Origin: a virus
Length of the DNA stretch: 37,627 nucleotides
IMG/VR virus record: IMGVR_UViG_3300048914_000208
Span: 1-37,627 of that record
Direction: 5' to 3' (one strand)
The position numbers and the translations under genes are program-made. The notes below the pieces were generated by a model. The model ran no database searches. It was not told the DNA's origin and saw only the letters and a list, made by a program, of their open reading frames with translations. This document shows positions 15,711-25,118 of the stretch, piece by piece; within the stretch, counting starts at the first letter, position 1, and each line of letters begins with the position of its first letter.

Positions 15711-16067
15711 ATGAAAAATTTAGCATTAAAAATAACAGTGGGCGGTAAAAATTATCCCCTAAAATTTGGTTACGCCTGCCTGCGCCTGCTTTCGGCGTTG
15801 TGGGGTTGCACCCTTGCGCAGCTTTTTGATAAGCTGGGGCAAATAGAGGGCCGCGAAATAGAATCGTTTGTGGATATCGTGTATTGCGCCCTTAGTGTGG
15901 CAAACCCCGATGTGGATTTTGATGCCGATGAAGTGGGTGATTTTATAATTGCCAACCCGGATAAACTACAGGAAATTATTGCGGCATTCCAGCAAAGCAT
16001 GCCGCAGGCAAAACCTGATGATGCGGGAAAGCCGGGGGCGGCGGCGCCGCAAAAAGCGAACCGTTAA
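15711..16067 (+). CDS. Tail assembly chaperone G
   Basis: A 118-aa protein, the short product of a G/GT chaperone pair that coats the tape measure during tail assembly. The N-terminal 'KITVGGKNYPLKFGYACLRLLSALWG' and an acidic middle 'ANPDVDFDADEVGDFI' resemble gpG-type chaperones of Bacteroidota siphoviruses. Near its end the gene carries GGGAAAG in the phase for -1 slippage (16025-16031), giving the longer GT product. Confidence 0.8.
   Translation: MKNLALKITVGGKNYPLKFGYACLRLLSALWGCTLAQLFDKLGQIEGREIESFVDIVYCALSVANPDVDFDADEVGDFIIANPDKLQEIIAAFQQSMPQAKPDDAGKPGAAAPQKANR
16025..16031 (+). promoter_or_regulatory. -1 ribosomal frameshift slippery site GGGAAAG
   Basis: G-GGA-AAG in the G reading frame allows both tRNAs to slip to GGG-AAA, the same heptamer used by lambda G/GT. 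The -1 frame is open from here through the T frame. A GC-rich palindrome GCGGCGCCGC at 16041-16050 lies ten bases downstream as a possible stimulator. Confidence 0.85.
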
Positions 16068-16423
16068 CCTGGGATACCCTCGAAGAAATCGCCCTGGGCG
16101 AAATGGGGTATACGGTAGCATATTTCTACAGCCTTACGCCTCGTGAATTTTTTAATGCCTATGAGGGATACCGGCGTAAGGACCGCGAAGTGTGGGAGCG
16201 TTTCCGGGCGCAATATTATGCTACCATTGCCCCGCACTGGGATAAACAGAAAAACGGCGAAATCAGTATTCAAAAAGTATGGCCATTGCCCTGGGATAAG
16301 GTTGAGGAACCGCACCATTTTGAAGCGGCTGATCCTGAAATAGAAAAACAGCGCATTCTTGATGATTTGGCGCTATGGGATGCACACGATAAAAAACAGG
16401 CTGAAAAAGCCAAATTAAACTAA
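16031..16423 (+). CDS. T extension of chaperone GT (via -1 frameshift)
   Basis: This frame is read as the C-terminal part of a G-T fusion of about 237 aa: 107 residues of G then 130 residues here. It begins Ala-Gly-Gly-Gly and includes 'LTWDTLEEIALGEMGYTVAYFYSLTPREFF', the usual W...E...LG......F..LTPREF signature of T domains, which recruits tail tube subunits. An internal ATG at 16103 would make only part of the domain, so the frameshift route is preferred. Confidence 0.82.
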   Translation, partial: AGGGGAAKSEPLTWDTLEEIALGEMGYTVAYFYSLTPREFFNAYEGYRRKDREVWERFRAQYYATIAPHWDKQKNGEISIQKVWPLPWDKVEEPHHFEAADPEIEKQRILDDLALWDAHDKKQAEKAKLN

Positions 16424-16430
16424 CAACACC

Positions 16431-19214
16431 ATGGCGGGAGGTTTAGGATCGGTAAATATACGTTTCAGGATTAACCTGGCAGAGCTGAGCACGCAGATGC
16501 AAACGGCATCGCGGATTTTTGCTGCGCAGGCCGCATCCTTTAAAAAGGCGGCCCAGCAAATGAACGAAGCTGGGCAAACGCTTACCACATATCTTACCCT
16601 GCCTATCGCTGCCCTTGGGGTAACGGCGCTTAAATCGTTTGGTGATCTTGAAGCCCTGCAAAAAGGCCTTATTAGTGTAATGGGTTCGAGTACTGCTGCG
16701 GCGGCTGAGTTTGAAAAACTTAAAGAGGTGGCAAAACTCCCCGGCCTGGGGCTTGAAGAGGCGGTGCGCGGATCGGTGAACCTACAGGCGGCGGGCTTTA
16801 GTGCCGACCAGGCGCGTGAAAGCCTTTTGGCTTTTGGCAATGCGCTGGCCACTGTGGGTAAAGGCAAAAATGAACTGAACCTTGTTATCCTGGCCCTAAC
16901 CCAGTTAAATAATAAATCGACTGGCTTTGCGCAGGATTTGCGGCAGCTTACAGAGCAATTGCCACAACTGCGTGGTGCGCTTACTGAAGCGTTTGGCACG
17001 TCAGATAGCCAGGCAATTGCTGATTTGGGTTTTACCGGCCGTGAAATTGTGGAAACCCTTACAAAAGAATTTGCAAAGCTGCCAAAGGTTACCGGTGGTT
17101 TTAACAATGCGCTTGAAAATGCTTCAGACGCCGCAAAGATATCTTTGGCGCAACTGGGTGAATCCATAAATAAGGCATTTGATGTTGAGGGTAAAATAAA
17201 CAAGGTGGCCGAAGTGGTTCAGGGCGCGGTGGACGCCTTTAAGTCATGGAGCCCTGAAGCGCAAAAACTCGCGCTTACCATTGCGGGTGTCGCGGCTTCA
17301 ATAGGCCCGTTGCTTATTGGTATTGCTGGTATTGCAAAAGTGGTTTCTGTGGCGGCAACGGGTGCTTCTGTTGCATTAAATATACTGGGTGGTGCTTTTA
17401 TCAATCTTGGGCGGGCAATTGCTTTTGCACAGGCTAATGCTATTGCGATTACTGCTGTGCTCGGGGCGGCTTATATTGCGTATACTTTTTTTAAGAAAGG
17501 TGCGAATGATGTGGCTGATGCACAGAAAAAACAGGCTGATGCACAGAAAACATTAACCCAGGCGCAAATTGATGCTTCTGCAAATCAGAAAACTTTAAAT
17601 GATTTAACGCAGAAGGCTTCGCAGCATGCGGCCGAACAAATAACCCGGGTAAAGCAATTGTTTGCAACGGGCAAAAACCTTAAGGTTGATTATAAAGACA
17701 GGGCTGCGGCATTGCGCGAACTTAATAAAATATCGCCTGAATATTTTGGCAACCTTAATACCGAAACTATAAATACTGCGGCGGCAACTAAGGCGTTGCT
17801 GAGCTATAACGAAGCTTTGCTTAAAGGTGCTTTGGCAAAGGCCGCGCAGGAAAAAATAACTGAGGTTTATAAAACCCAGCTTGAAAGCCAAATGAAAGCA
17901 GCGATGGCTTCGGAGGCTGCAAATAATGCGGCGGCAGAGGCCGGAAAAGTATCGGTGGGGGTTAGTGAAGCGCAGTCAAAAATAACCGCGCAAACCACTG
18001 CCGGTGTGCAAAAGTTTTCAGGTATACTTAATAGTGCTGCAAATAAACAAACAGATAGCGCAGGCAAGCAAATTGAGTTTTTAAACAGGGTATTTGAGGA
18101 AAACAAAAAGTACCTTGATCTGCTTATTGATATTGAGGAATTTGATAAAAAAAATAAAGATGCGGCTAAGCCCGGCACTATAAAATATTACCAAAGCCTG
18201 ATTGATCTTGCTAAAAAACAGCAGACAGAGGTTGTGGAAACTTCGGCGGCCTACACAAAGCTTCAGGAAAAAATTGACGGTTACCAAAAGAAAATCGATG
18301 CCATTGAGGGTAAGCGCGTAAAAGTACAAACCATTTTTGAGATCGCTCAAAAAGATGGTTTTGATATAGGTAAAACAAAGCTTGAAGATTTAAAGGTTGA
18401 TCTGCCTGAGCTTAAAACCCCTGAAAGTTATGATGCGCACATCGCGGTGCTCGAAAAAATCCGCGATACCGTTGCTGAAACTTCTGAAACATACGGCCTT
18501 TTAAATATCGCCATTGCAGAGCTCCAGTATGACAAGGCGAATAAATTTGGCGAGGAACTGGTGGATAGTTTTGACCAGAGCAATGCAAGCCTGGGTTACT
18601 TCGGTAAAAAACTGCAAACCGCGTCTGTGGGTTTCCATCAATTTACGGCTGATATGATCGCGGCGGCGGCAGATTTTAATGCGCAGTTTACAGCATTGGT
18701 TGAATCTTTTAAAGAAACGGCGCTAATAGAATTTGCTGAGGGTTTTGCCTCGATCATTAGTGGTACCGGCAGTATAGGAACGCTTTTTAGTGGGCTTATT
18801 TCGGTTGTAGGTGATTTCCTTGTGCAATTAGGTAAGGCGTTAATCCAGGCGGCGATTGTTGCAGAAGCTTTTAAAGATATACTTGCACTTGGTGCTGGTG
18901 CTATTCCTATAGGTTTGGCGGCAATCATTGTAGGTTCAGTAATGAAAAATGCATCTAAAAATTCTTTTGCAGGATCATTTGCCGATGGTGGTATCGTGGG
19001 CGGGCATTCCTATTACGGTGATAAGCTTATGGCGCGTGTAAACAGCGGCGAAATGATTTTAAACCAGGATCAGCAGCGCAGGCTTGCCCAGGGTATTCAG
19101 CCTATATCCTATTCTCTATCTAAAATTCAGATTGATGGTGTTACCCGTATAACCGGCCGCGACCTTGATATAATTTTTACGCGCTATAACAAAGAAAAAG
19201 GACGTACAGACTGA
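16431..19214 (+). CDS. Tape measure protein
   Basis: A 927-aa tail length ruler. The N-terminal 230 residues carry the tape-measure domain ('SFGDLEALQKGLISVMGSSTAAAAEFEKLKEVAKLPGLGLEEAVRGS...', 'DLRQLTEQLPQLRGALTEAFG'). Hydrophobic stretches (about 280-350, and 780-850) flank long helical Ala/Lys/Gln-rich coiled coils. The C-terminus has 'ADGGIVGGHSYYGDKLMARVNSGEMILNQDQQRRL', which is usual for these proteins. At about 0.15 nm per residue it predicts a tail of roughly 140 nm (inference). It overlaps the next start by one base. Confidence 0.92.
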   Translation: MAGGLGSVNIRFRINLAELSTQMQTASRIFAAQAASFKKAAQQMNEAGQTLTTYLTLPIAALGVTALKSFGDLEALQKGLISVMGSSTAAAAEFEKLKEVAKLPGLGLEEAVRGSVNLQAAGFSADQARESLLAFGNALATVGKGKNELNLVILALTQLNNKSTGFAQDLRQLTEQLPQLRGALTEAFGTSDSQAIADLGFTGREIVETLTKEFAKLPKVTGGFNNALENASDAAKISLAQLGESINKAFDVEGKINKVAEVVQGAVDAFKSWSPEAQKLALTIAGVAASIGPLLIGIAGIAKVVSVAATGASVALNILGGAFINLGRAIAFAQANAIAITAVLGAAYIAYTFFKKGANDVADAQKKQADAQKTLTQAQIDASANQKTLNDLTQKASQHAAEQITRVKQLFATGKNLKVDYKDRAAALRELNKISPEYFGNLNTETINTAAATKALLSYNEALLKGALAKAAQEKITEVYKTQLESQMKAAMASEAANNAAAEAGKVSVGVSEAQSKITAQTTAGVQKFSGILNSAANKQTDSAGKQIEFLNRVFEENKKYLDLLIDIEEFDKKNKDAAKPGTIKYYQSLIDLAKKQQTEVVETSAAYTKLQEKIDGYQKKIDAIEGKRVKVQTIFEIAQKDGFDIGKTKLEDLKVDLPELKTPESYDAHIAVLEKIRDTVAETSETYGLLNIAIAELQYDKANKFGEELVDSFDQSNASLGYFGKKLQTASVGFHQFTADMIAAAADFNAQFTALVESFKETALIEFAEGFASIISGTGSIGTLFSGLISVVGDFLVQLGKALIQAAIVAEAFKDILALGAGAIPIGLAAIIVGSVMKNASKNSFAGSFADGGIVGGHSYYGDKLMARVNSGEMILNQDQQRRLAQGIQPISYSLSKIQIDGVTRITGRDLDIIFTRYNKEKGRTD

Positions 19215-21898
19215 TGATAACCCGGATCGAAATAAAATTCTTAAAGAACCCGCAGGCCGGGCAGGCATTCGCTTTTAACATTGCGGTTGATGGCGTGCTG
19301 GCCCTGGGTGTGCAAAAGGTTTTCGGTACTGATATTGCCATTGGCGTAAATGTGGCGGCTACCGTTGCGGCCACGCTGGCGCACCTGGTGGCAAACGATA
19401 CGGTACCGGGTGTGGAGTATTCGGCTGAAGGCAACAGCGTGTATGCTGATTTTGAAACCGAAGGGTATATTACGGTGTTTGGCCTGGCGGGTGCGCTTGA
19501 TTATGTGCATGTATATGAACTGAACCCCGAAAGCAACCTTGCCCCTTTTGTGGTGGATTTAATGGGCATCGAGATTATCGACACCTATGAAAACAGCCGT
19601 GTGCTGTATGAGGAAGTGGCGCAGGCATCTGCCCTGAAGCTGTCGTTTGATGGCGGCGATGACCTGTACCAGCCCATGATGACAAGTAAGATCAGCTTTA
19701 ATATGTATGTGCCGGGCGGGCAGGATGGTCATTTTTTGCATCTGCTTACCGGCGATGAGCGCCGCTTTATGGTGCGCCTGCGCAGCTTTGGGCCTGATGG
19801 CTTTGCGCAACTGTTGTGGCAGGGCTACATTTTGCCCGACCTGTACAGTGAGCCGTATCAAAAAAACCTGCTTTTTGTGAGCTTTACCGCAACCGATATG
19901 CTGGCGCTGCTTAAGGGTAAAACCTTTAAGCCCTGGTATTATGACAACCTTTTTAACCTGCCGGAACTCCTGGGGCTTATACTGGCCGAAACGGGCCTTT
20001 CGCAGCAATTGTATGTATCGCCTGCACTGGTAAACGTAAGCTATGGCGATGGCTGGCAATGGCGCAACCTTAATATAGACCTGCGGGTGTTTCGCGACGG
20101 AAAAAAATATGATGACCTGTATGCCATACTCGAAAAAATACTTACTGCCCAGGGCCTGCAACTGGTTTCATGGCGCGGCAAGTGGCACCTGCGCGGGTTA
20201 ACGCGCCGGGCCGAAACGGTGGCAGATGTAGAGGTGTATTACCCTGACGGTGTTTTTATGGGTGTTGAAAGCGTGGCATATGCCGTGCTGCAGCCTAAGT
20301 ATGTAGACCAACCGCCAATGATAACCGCAGAAACGCCGTGGAAAAAGGTGAATGTGAATTATAAAGGCGATGCGATTACAAACCTTTTTCCGGATGATGT
20401 TGTGGTGATGCCGTATTATTCTACGCGCTACCGTTATGATCAGGATGTTTTTGATAATGTAAACGGGTTTGTAGACCGATATAACTGGTATTGGGACAGG
20501 GTTTCGGCTGAGCAATATATTTGGACTGGTAAAAATAATCAGGTGTTTAAGTATCGCTGGGCTTATATCACATATCCTGATTACAGTATGACAGAAGCTC
20601 AGGCGCTTGAAAATTATTTTGAATGTAAATCAAAACCCTTTGTTATAAGCGGGCAGCGCCTGGAACTTGAAATGGAGGTGCGGGTAGATTTAATGTTTAT
20701 TGATTTAATTGGTGCTGATTTTATACATAACCTGGAAACGGATGTGTATAACAAAATGCTTTTGTTTCAGATTTTGGTAAATGATGAAGAATTTTTGTCT
20801 AACAGGCCTGGCTATGCGTTAAACTCACTACTTCAGTTTGAAAAGCAATATAATGAAACCCTTGAGGGTGGTCGGCATGTTTCAACATGGACTTTAAAAT
20901 ATGAATTTGCGGCTCCTGAAGATGGGGTATTGTCATTCAGGTTCCTTGCTTTTATAGGCGATGCACTTGATTATGGTAGTGTTGTTGATTTTTGGGCGCT
21001 ACCTAAAGTTTTAAGAATAAATACGATTGACGATCCAAAGGATACTGAAGATATATCTGCGGTTAGGGATATAAATTATACCAAAGAACTTGATTATGAT
21101 ATTGATATTTTATGCAGCGCCGAGATGTTTGCTAAGGCAGCTTTTGGTATCGCGCCTCGCCTTCTTGATAGGATAAGACAAATTCCGATTGTTGAGCCAA
21201 CGCCTTTTTATGATATGCATATTAAGCGCACTGAACAACTTACACAAAAATATATTGCTGAGTTAATAGGTGCTGATTTTTCGGTTGATGATCCTGATTA
21301 TGTTGTATATCCTGCTGCGGCGCTCGAGCTTACGCAAATACAGATTGATGAATTTGTGCAGGACTATATTTTCCGGGTTCCGGGTCGTGTAAATTCCGTT
21401 TTTCTTGATAAAGCAGATGGCACTTCTGTGCATTATAATTCGCTGTATACTAAAACTTTTTTGGGCGAATACTTTATTGCTGTGTACAATGGGTTTATAC
21501 CATATGGAATAGGTAGGCCGAAGCTACCGGATTCATATGATGGTTTGCCTGTGTTTTCTGATGGCGATGCGCTTATGCTTATGCAGTCGCTTTTTGGTGT
21601 GGAAGATAAAACAAAGCGCGCGCTGTGGAAAATTTACGGTTTCCCGGATGGCGGCGCCCAAAGCTATGCTAAAACGCTGGCCTATGCGTGCCATGCGGTG
21701 CGCCCGGCGCAAAACTTTAGCATTGATACCGAAGCGCTTGATTTTGTTTTTCCGCTCGATCTGCCTGCCTTCCCGTTTTTGGGTGCGCGCCGCAAGTGTA
21801 CGCCTACCCGCCTGGATATAGACCTGTTTAAGCGCCGCACGATTATTACCATGAAAGAAGCGGTGCTTGGGCAATTAACTGATATAACTTATGAATAA
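19214..21898 (+). CDS. Tail-tip / baseplate protein
   Basis: An 894-aa protein directly after the tape measure, where distal tail and hub proteins lie. The middle part 'LTGDERRFMVRLRSFGPDGFAQLLWQGYILPDLYSEPYQ..LLFVSFTATDMLALLKG' (about residues 178-240) matches a pattern I associate with Bacteroidota phage tail-tip proteins (W.G.I.PD.Y.EPY......TA.D.L..L). The C-terminal third is also beta-rich. It probably joins distal-tail and hub functions; no enzymatic motif is seen. Confidence 0.75.
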   Translation: MITRIEIKFLKNPQAGQAFAFNIAVDGVLALGVQKVFGTDIAIGVNVAATVAATLAHLVANDTVPGVEYSAEGNSVYADFETEGYITVFGLAGALDYVHVYELNPESNLAPFVVDLMGIEIIDTYENSRVLYEEVAQASALKLSFDGGDDLYQPMMTSKISFNMYVPGGQDGHFLHLLTGDERRFMVRLRSFGPDGFAQLLWQGYILPDLYSEPYQKNLLFVSFTATDMLALLKGKTFKPWYYDNLFNLPELLGLILAETGLSQQLYVSPALVNVSYGDGWQWRNLNIDLRVFRDGKKYDDLYAILEKILTAQGLQLVSWRGKWHLRGLTRRAETVADVEVYYPDGVFMGVESVAYAVLQPKYVDQPPMITAETPWKKVNVNYKGDAITNLFPDDVVVMPYYSTRYRYDQDVFDNVNGFVDRYNWYWDRVSAEQYIWTGKNNQVFKYRWAYITYPDYSMTEAQALENYFECKSKPFVISGQRLELEMEVRVDLMFIDLIGADFIHNLETDVYNKMLLFQILVNDEEFLSNRPGYALNSLLQFEKQYNETLEGGRHVSTWTLKYEFAAPEDGVLSFRFLAFIGDALDYGSVVDFWALPKVLRINTIDDPKDTEDISAVRDINYTKELDYDIDILCSAEMFAKAAFGIAPRLLDRIRQIPIVEPTPFYDMHIKRTEQLTQKYIAELIGADFSVDDPDYVVYPAAALELTQIQIDEFVQDYIFRVPGRVNSVFLDKADGTSVHYNSLYTKTFLGEYFIAVYNGFIPYGIGRPKLPDSYDGLPVFSDGDALMLMQSLFGVEDKTKRALWKIYGFPDGGAQSYAKTLAYACHAVRPAQNFSIDTEALDFVFPLDLPAFPFLGARRKCTPTRLDIDLFKRRTIITMKEAVLGQLTDITYE

Positions 21899-22032
21899 TG
21901 GCACAGCAAAACCGCATACACGTCATATTATTTAAGCCCAGGGTTTGGGGGCCAAACACGCCGCCTGCCCCACCTGAACCGTACCGGTTTTATGTAGAGA
22001 ACGAATATATCGATATTGATTATATAGAATAA
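21898..22032 (+). CDS. Small tail-module protein (44 aa)
   Basis: The ATG shares its first base with the preceding stop (TAATG), and the frame ends 11 bases before the next gene. The peptide has a hydrophobic N-terminal strand, a Pro-rich centre (GPNTPPAPPEP) and an acidic aromatic end (YVENEYIDIDYIE). Coupled start and exact fit between two tail genes support it. Unknown role; possibly a short linker or adaptor of the tail tip. Confidence 0.6.
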   Translation: MAQQNRIHVILFKPRVWGPNTPPAPPEPYRFYVENEYIDIDYIE

Positions 22033-22043
22033 TACTGTAAAAA

Positions 22044-23096
22044 ATGGCTTTAACATACAGATCAGTAAAAGGGTCGCAGCTTACAAGCGCTGAAGGCGAT
22101 GTAAATATAAGTACGCTACACGGTTACGACAGCCATACCCAAAAAACGGTACAGGTCAATACCCTTTTTACCGGGGTTGACACCATAACCCCCACGCAAA
22201 TTGCGGCATGGGCCAATGCGCGCCCGGCTGCAATAGAAGTGCTGGAAACGCACGGCGTGGTGTGGTTTTTTGCGGTGCTTAGCCTTAACGGGCGGTTGTA
22301 TAAATATACGTTCTCGTTTAACGGCGGGCGTGGCAATTGGGGCGCCACCGGGGCGGGCGGTACTGTGGTAACGGCAGGCATGTTTGTGCTGTTTATGGTT
22401 GGGCCTGCCATAATTTCTGACATACAGGGCGAGGGCGTGCCGCAATATGTAGATGATGTGGTGCTCTCAGGCGGGCAAACCGTGTCGGAATGGCTTAATG
22501 TGCAGTCTCCCGGCGTGGTGATCCAGGCGCAAAGCGCGGGCCTTACTTTTTTTGAAGATGAAGAGGCGGGGCTTACCTGGCTTTGGGTGGGTGAACCCGG
22601 CACGTATGGCCTGGGCCAGTTGCAGAGCACCAATGCGGATTTTCAGGAAATAGCGGCCACGCCTGTTGAGGCGATAGTGCCGGGGCTTGACCAGGTGTTG
22701 CAGGCCGGTAACGTGAGCAACCGCGATATTTACCTTACTAATGAGGGTGCGCTGGTGGTGTCTAACGATGAGGGGTATGCTGTTATAAACTGGATCGATA
22801 TTTTTAATATTTATTCCACATCTGATTATTTCCAGTTTAACGGTAAAAACATGGTGCGCAGCGTGAATGAACGCGAAGCCAATCCTGCCGGTGATGTCGA
22901 TATGTTTCCGGAATATGAGACTATACAGGATGTGCCTTTGCCGGGCCCGAAAGGTTTTGTAAAAGTAAATTCTGATGCCACAATGTTTGGTGCAAACCAG
23001 GTGCTGCTGTGTTTTAATGACGGTACCGCCGAAACACCGGGCCAGTTGTTTGGTTTGGTAATGGATAAAATGACAACGTTTAACCCTAATTTATAA
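22044..23096 (+). CDS. Tail fibre / receptor-binding protein
   Basis: A 350-aa protein beginning 'MALTYRSVKGSQLTSAEGDVNI', the form of a widespread phage fibre N-terminus (LTYR.VKGS.LT..E.D.N). Glycine- and beta-rich sequence follows. The last third ('PLPGPKGFVKVNSDATMFGANQVLLCFNDGTAETPG') looks like a beta-sandwich head. It lies between the tail-tip and SGNH genes, so it probably forms part of the adsorption apparatus. Confidence 0.72.
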   Translation: MALTYRSVKGSQLTSAEGDVNISTLHGYDSHTQKTVQVNTLFTGVDTITPTQIAAWANARPAAIEVLETHGVVWFFAVLSLNGRLYKYTFSFNGGRGNWGATGAGGTVVTAGMFVLFMVGPAIISDIQGEGVPQYVDDVVLSGGQTVSEWLNVQSPGVVIQAQSAGLTFFEDEEAGLTWLWVGEPGTYGLGQLQSTNADFQEIAATPVEAIVPGLDQVLQAGNVSNRDIYLTNEGALVVSNDEGYAVINWIDIFNIYSTSDYFQFNGKNMVRSVNEREANPAGDVDMFPEYETIQDVPLPGPKGFVKVNSDATMFGANQVLLCFNDGTAETPGQLFGLVMDKMTTFNPNL

Positions 23097-23101
23097 ATAA
23101 G

Positions 23102-24298
23102 ATGGCAATGGTAGAAACAGGCCTTCGGGTACTTTCAAAAAATATAGACCTGGAATTGCGAAAAGCAGTTGAGGGCAGGCATTTTAACCTGGTGCTTGCT
23201 ACTACAAATCAAACGTTTGGTACGGGTGTAACGAGTAAAAACCTTTCCGGGGGTTTTACAGTGTACCCTGATACTGAACTTGTTGATGCGAAGGGGCAAA
23301 TTATATCGCTAAAAGTAGATCCGGCCTGGGCGGCAGGCACTACGCCTTCCGCATATCCGGGGCGTGGGCTGATATTATATTTTAATGCCGGTGCCGGTGC
23401 GCCTACAAATTATTTTCCGCGCCAGGGCGTGCGGACTGATTATGCCGAATTTGGCCCGATAAATAAAGCGTTTACTGAGGGTTCTACCTTTAACACGGTG
23501 GCCCAGCGTGGCGCAACAAATGATGGTGATGTGCCTTTTTATACTGCCGGTTCATTGGGTGGCACCCTGATGACAAAAGGATGGGATAAACCGTCAGATT
23601 TTGATATTCCTGTTATTGGTGACAGTATTTCAGAATACAGCGCCTTTACCAGTGGCAACGGCGATAAATTGTTTTTGGGCATGCTGCGTGCGTATTACAA
23701 ATCCCTTGGCTATACGCCGCGCACGGTCAACAAAGCTAAAGGCGGCAGCAATTCGGCTAACATTGTGGCCCAGCAAATTGCCGGTGAACTTGATTTTACT
23801 ACGGCTGTAAATAAGCGTGTGTGCCACGTTATGGTAATGACAAACGATATGCTGCAGGCCTATGCGGCCAACGGGAATAACCTTACACAGCCGCAAATTG
23901 ATGCGCTGATTGTGTCATACATGGTTAATATGACCAAGATTATAAATTACCACATCGCTACGCACGGCAATTCCTTTCATCTTATCGTGGCCGGTGCGCC
24001 GCCGGTGTCAAACACGGTACAGGAGGGTGCGTTAGTGCAAATGCGCAACGCCTTGCGTACTTACATTGGCAGTATTGGCGGCGGTGTATGGGATGGTGGC
24101 GCGGCAATAACGCCACCTGCAAATAAAATATGGTTTATAAGCTACGGCGCTACATCGGCCCAGTCAGGGAGTTTTACCGCTACAGATACCAGTAAATATA
24201 TTGAAACTACGGGCAACCGCATACATCCAAATGATTCAGGAAATGCAGATATTGGCGCTACATCGGTAAATTTTGTAACCCTTCATGATATAAGATAA
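23102..24298 (+). CDS. Tail-associated SGNH hydrolase (esterase)
   Basis: A 398-aa protein with an N-terminal beta domain (about residues 1-160) and a C-terminal SGNH/GDSL hydrolase. Block I is VIGDSISEYS with the nucleophile Ser (about residues 172-181); block II has KGGSN; block III is MVMTNDML, with Asn; block V is NRIHPNDSGN with the catalytic His. Such domains in tail proteins deacetylate surface glycans. The substrate is unknown. Coupled to the next gene by TAATG. Confidence 0.82.
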   Translation: MAMVETGLRVLSKNIDLELRKAVEGRHFNLVLATTNQTFGTGVTSKNLSGGFTVYPDTELVDAKGQIISLKVDPAWAAGTTPSAYPGRGLILYFNAGAGAPTNYFPRQGVRTDYAEFGPINKAFTEGSTFNTVAQRGATNDGDVPFYTAGSLGGTLMTKGWDKPSDFDIPVIGDSISEYSAFTSGNGDKLFLGMLRAYYKSLGYTPRTVNKAKGGSNSANIVAQQIAGELDFTTAVNKRVCHVMVMTNDMLQAYAANGNNLTQPQIDALIVSYMVNMTKIINYHIATHGNSFHLIVAGAPPVSNTVQEGALVQMRNALRTYIGSIGGGVWDGGAAITPPANKIWFISYGATSAQSGSFTATDTSKYIETTGNRIHPNDSGNADIGATSVNFVTLHDIR

Positions 24299-24579
24299 TG
24301 GAAACATTTAGAATAACACAGGAGTTTTTGCTCGCAAATGGCGGCTTACGCTATAAAACAAATAAGCTTGCCCCGGTTGAGGGCGATGTGGTAACAGAAC
24401 ATGATCTGGAAGAGGGCGTGCCATACATTAGGGTGTCGCTGGCATTCATGACCGAAAACCCGGTTATGCGATACAAGGCAACCAAAGGGCCAGTACATGA
24501 GGGTGATATTATCGACCTGAATGATATTGAGTTTGAAGCACCTTTACAAAACGATCCTGAAAACGAAAATAAGCTATGA
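24298..24579 (+). CDS. Small protein with two copies of a ~38-residue repeat
   Basis: A 93-aa acidic protein made of two similar units: residues about 4-40 and 45-84 each contain R-Y-K-x2-K-x2/3-V-x-EGD followed by an acidic D-x-E end. This is an internal duplication. It lies between the tail esterase and the holin gene, coupled to both sides by overlapping stop and start. It may be a tail-fibre accessory or chaperone; function unknown. Confidence 0.7.
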   Translation: METFRITQEFLLANGGLRYKTNKLAPVEGDVVTEHDLEEGVPYIRVSLAFMTENPVMRYKATKGPVHEGDIIDLNDIEFEAPLQNDPENENKL

Positions 24580-25118
24580 GGGTATATGTATTAAAGGTGT
24601 ATGCATGGGTAATGCTGCTTAATTCTGAAAAGCCCTCTTTTCATGAAAAGGTGAATTATTGCTGGAAGGCGGTCGCAAGCCTTAGTGTGGTGTCGTGGCT
24701 GCTGGATGTTCTAGGGTTGTGGTTTAAGGAAAATTCAATGTTTTCCACAGCTATGCTTATTGCTTTTGCGGCCAATATGGTTTGGGGCTTTTTATGGCAC
24801 CGCAAGCTGGGTGGTTTTAAGTGGCGCATATTTTGGCGCAAGAACATTGAAATGTGGTTTACGGTGCTGTGTGTATACCCGTTATTGTGGGCGTTGTATA
24901 AAATTTCGGGTGATAATATAGTGGCTGAAGGGTTTAAAGTAATGGTTCAGGTAGGTACTATGCTGTATCCTGGCAGTAAGGCCCTTAAAAATGCCTATTT
25001 GTTTACCGATAAAAAATACCCGCCCGGGTTTATAATGAACCGCCTGTATAATTTCGAAAAATCAGGCGATGTGCGCGACTTATATGGTAAGGATGATAAT
25101 AATTTAAATGCAGGATAA
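24576..25118 (+). CDS. Holin-like membrane protein
   Basis: A 180-aa protein with three to four hydrophobic segments (about residues 33-50, 55-74, 93-110, and a weaker one near 120-132) and the C-terminal 'LKNAYLFTDKKYPPGFIMNRLYNFEKSG', a pattern I know from Bacteroidota phage holins. It should permeabilise the inner membrane. It immediately precedes the endolysin, overlapping it or adjoining it, which completes the lysis cassette. Confidence 0.75.
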   Translation: MRVYVLKVYAWVMLLNSEKPSFHEKVNYCWKAVASLSVVSWLLDVLGLWFKENSMFSTAMLIAFAANMVWGFLWHRKLGGFKWRIFWRKNIEMWFTVLCVYPLLWALYKISGDNIVAEGFKVMVQVGTMLYPGSKALKNAYLFTDKKYPPGFIMNRLYNFEKSGDVRDLYGKDDNNLNAG

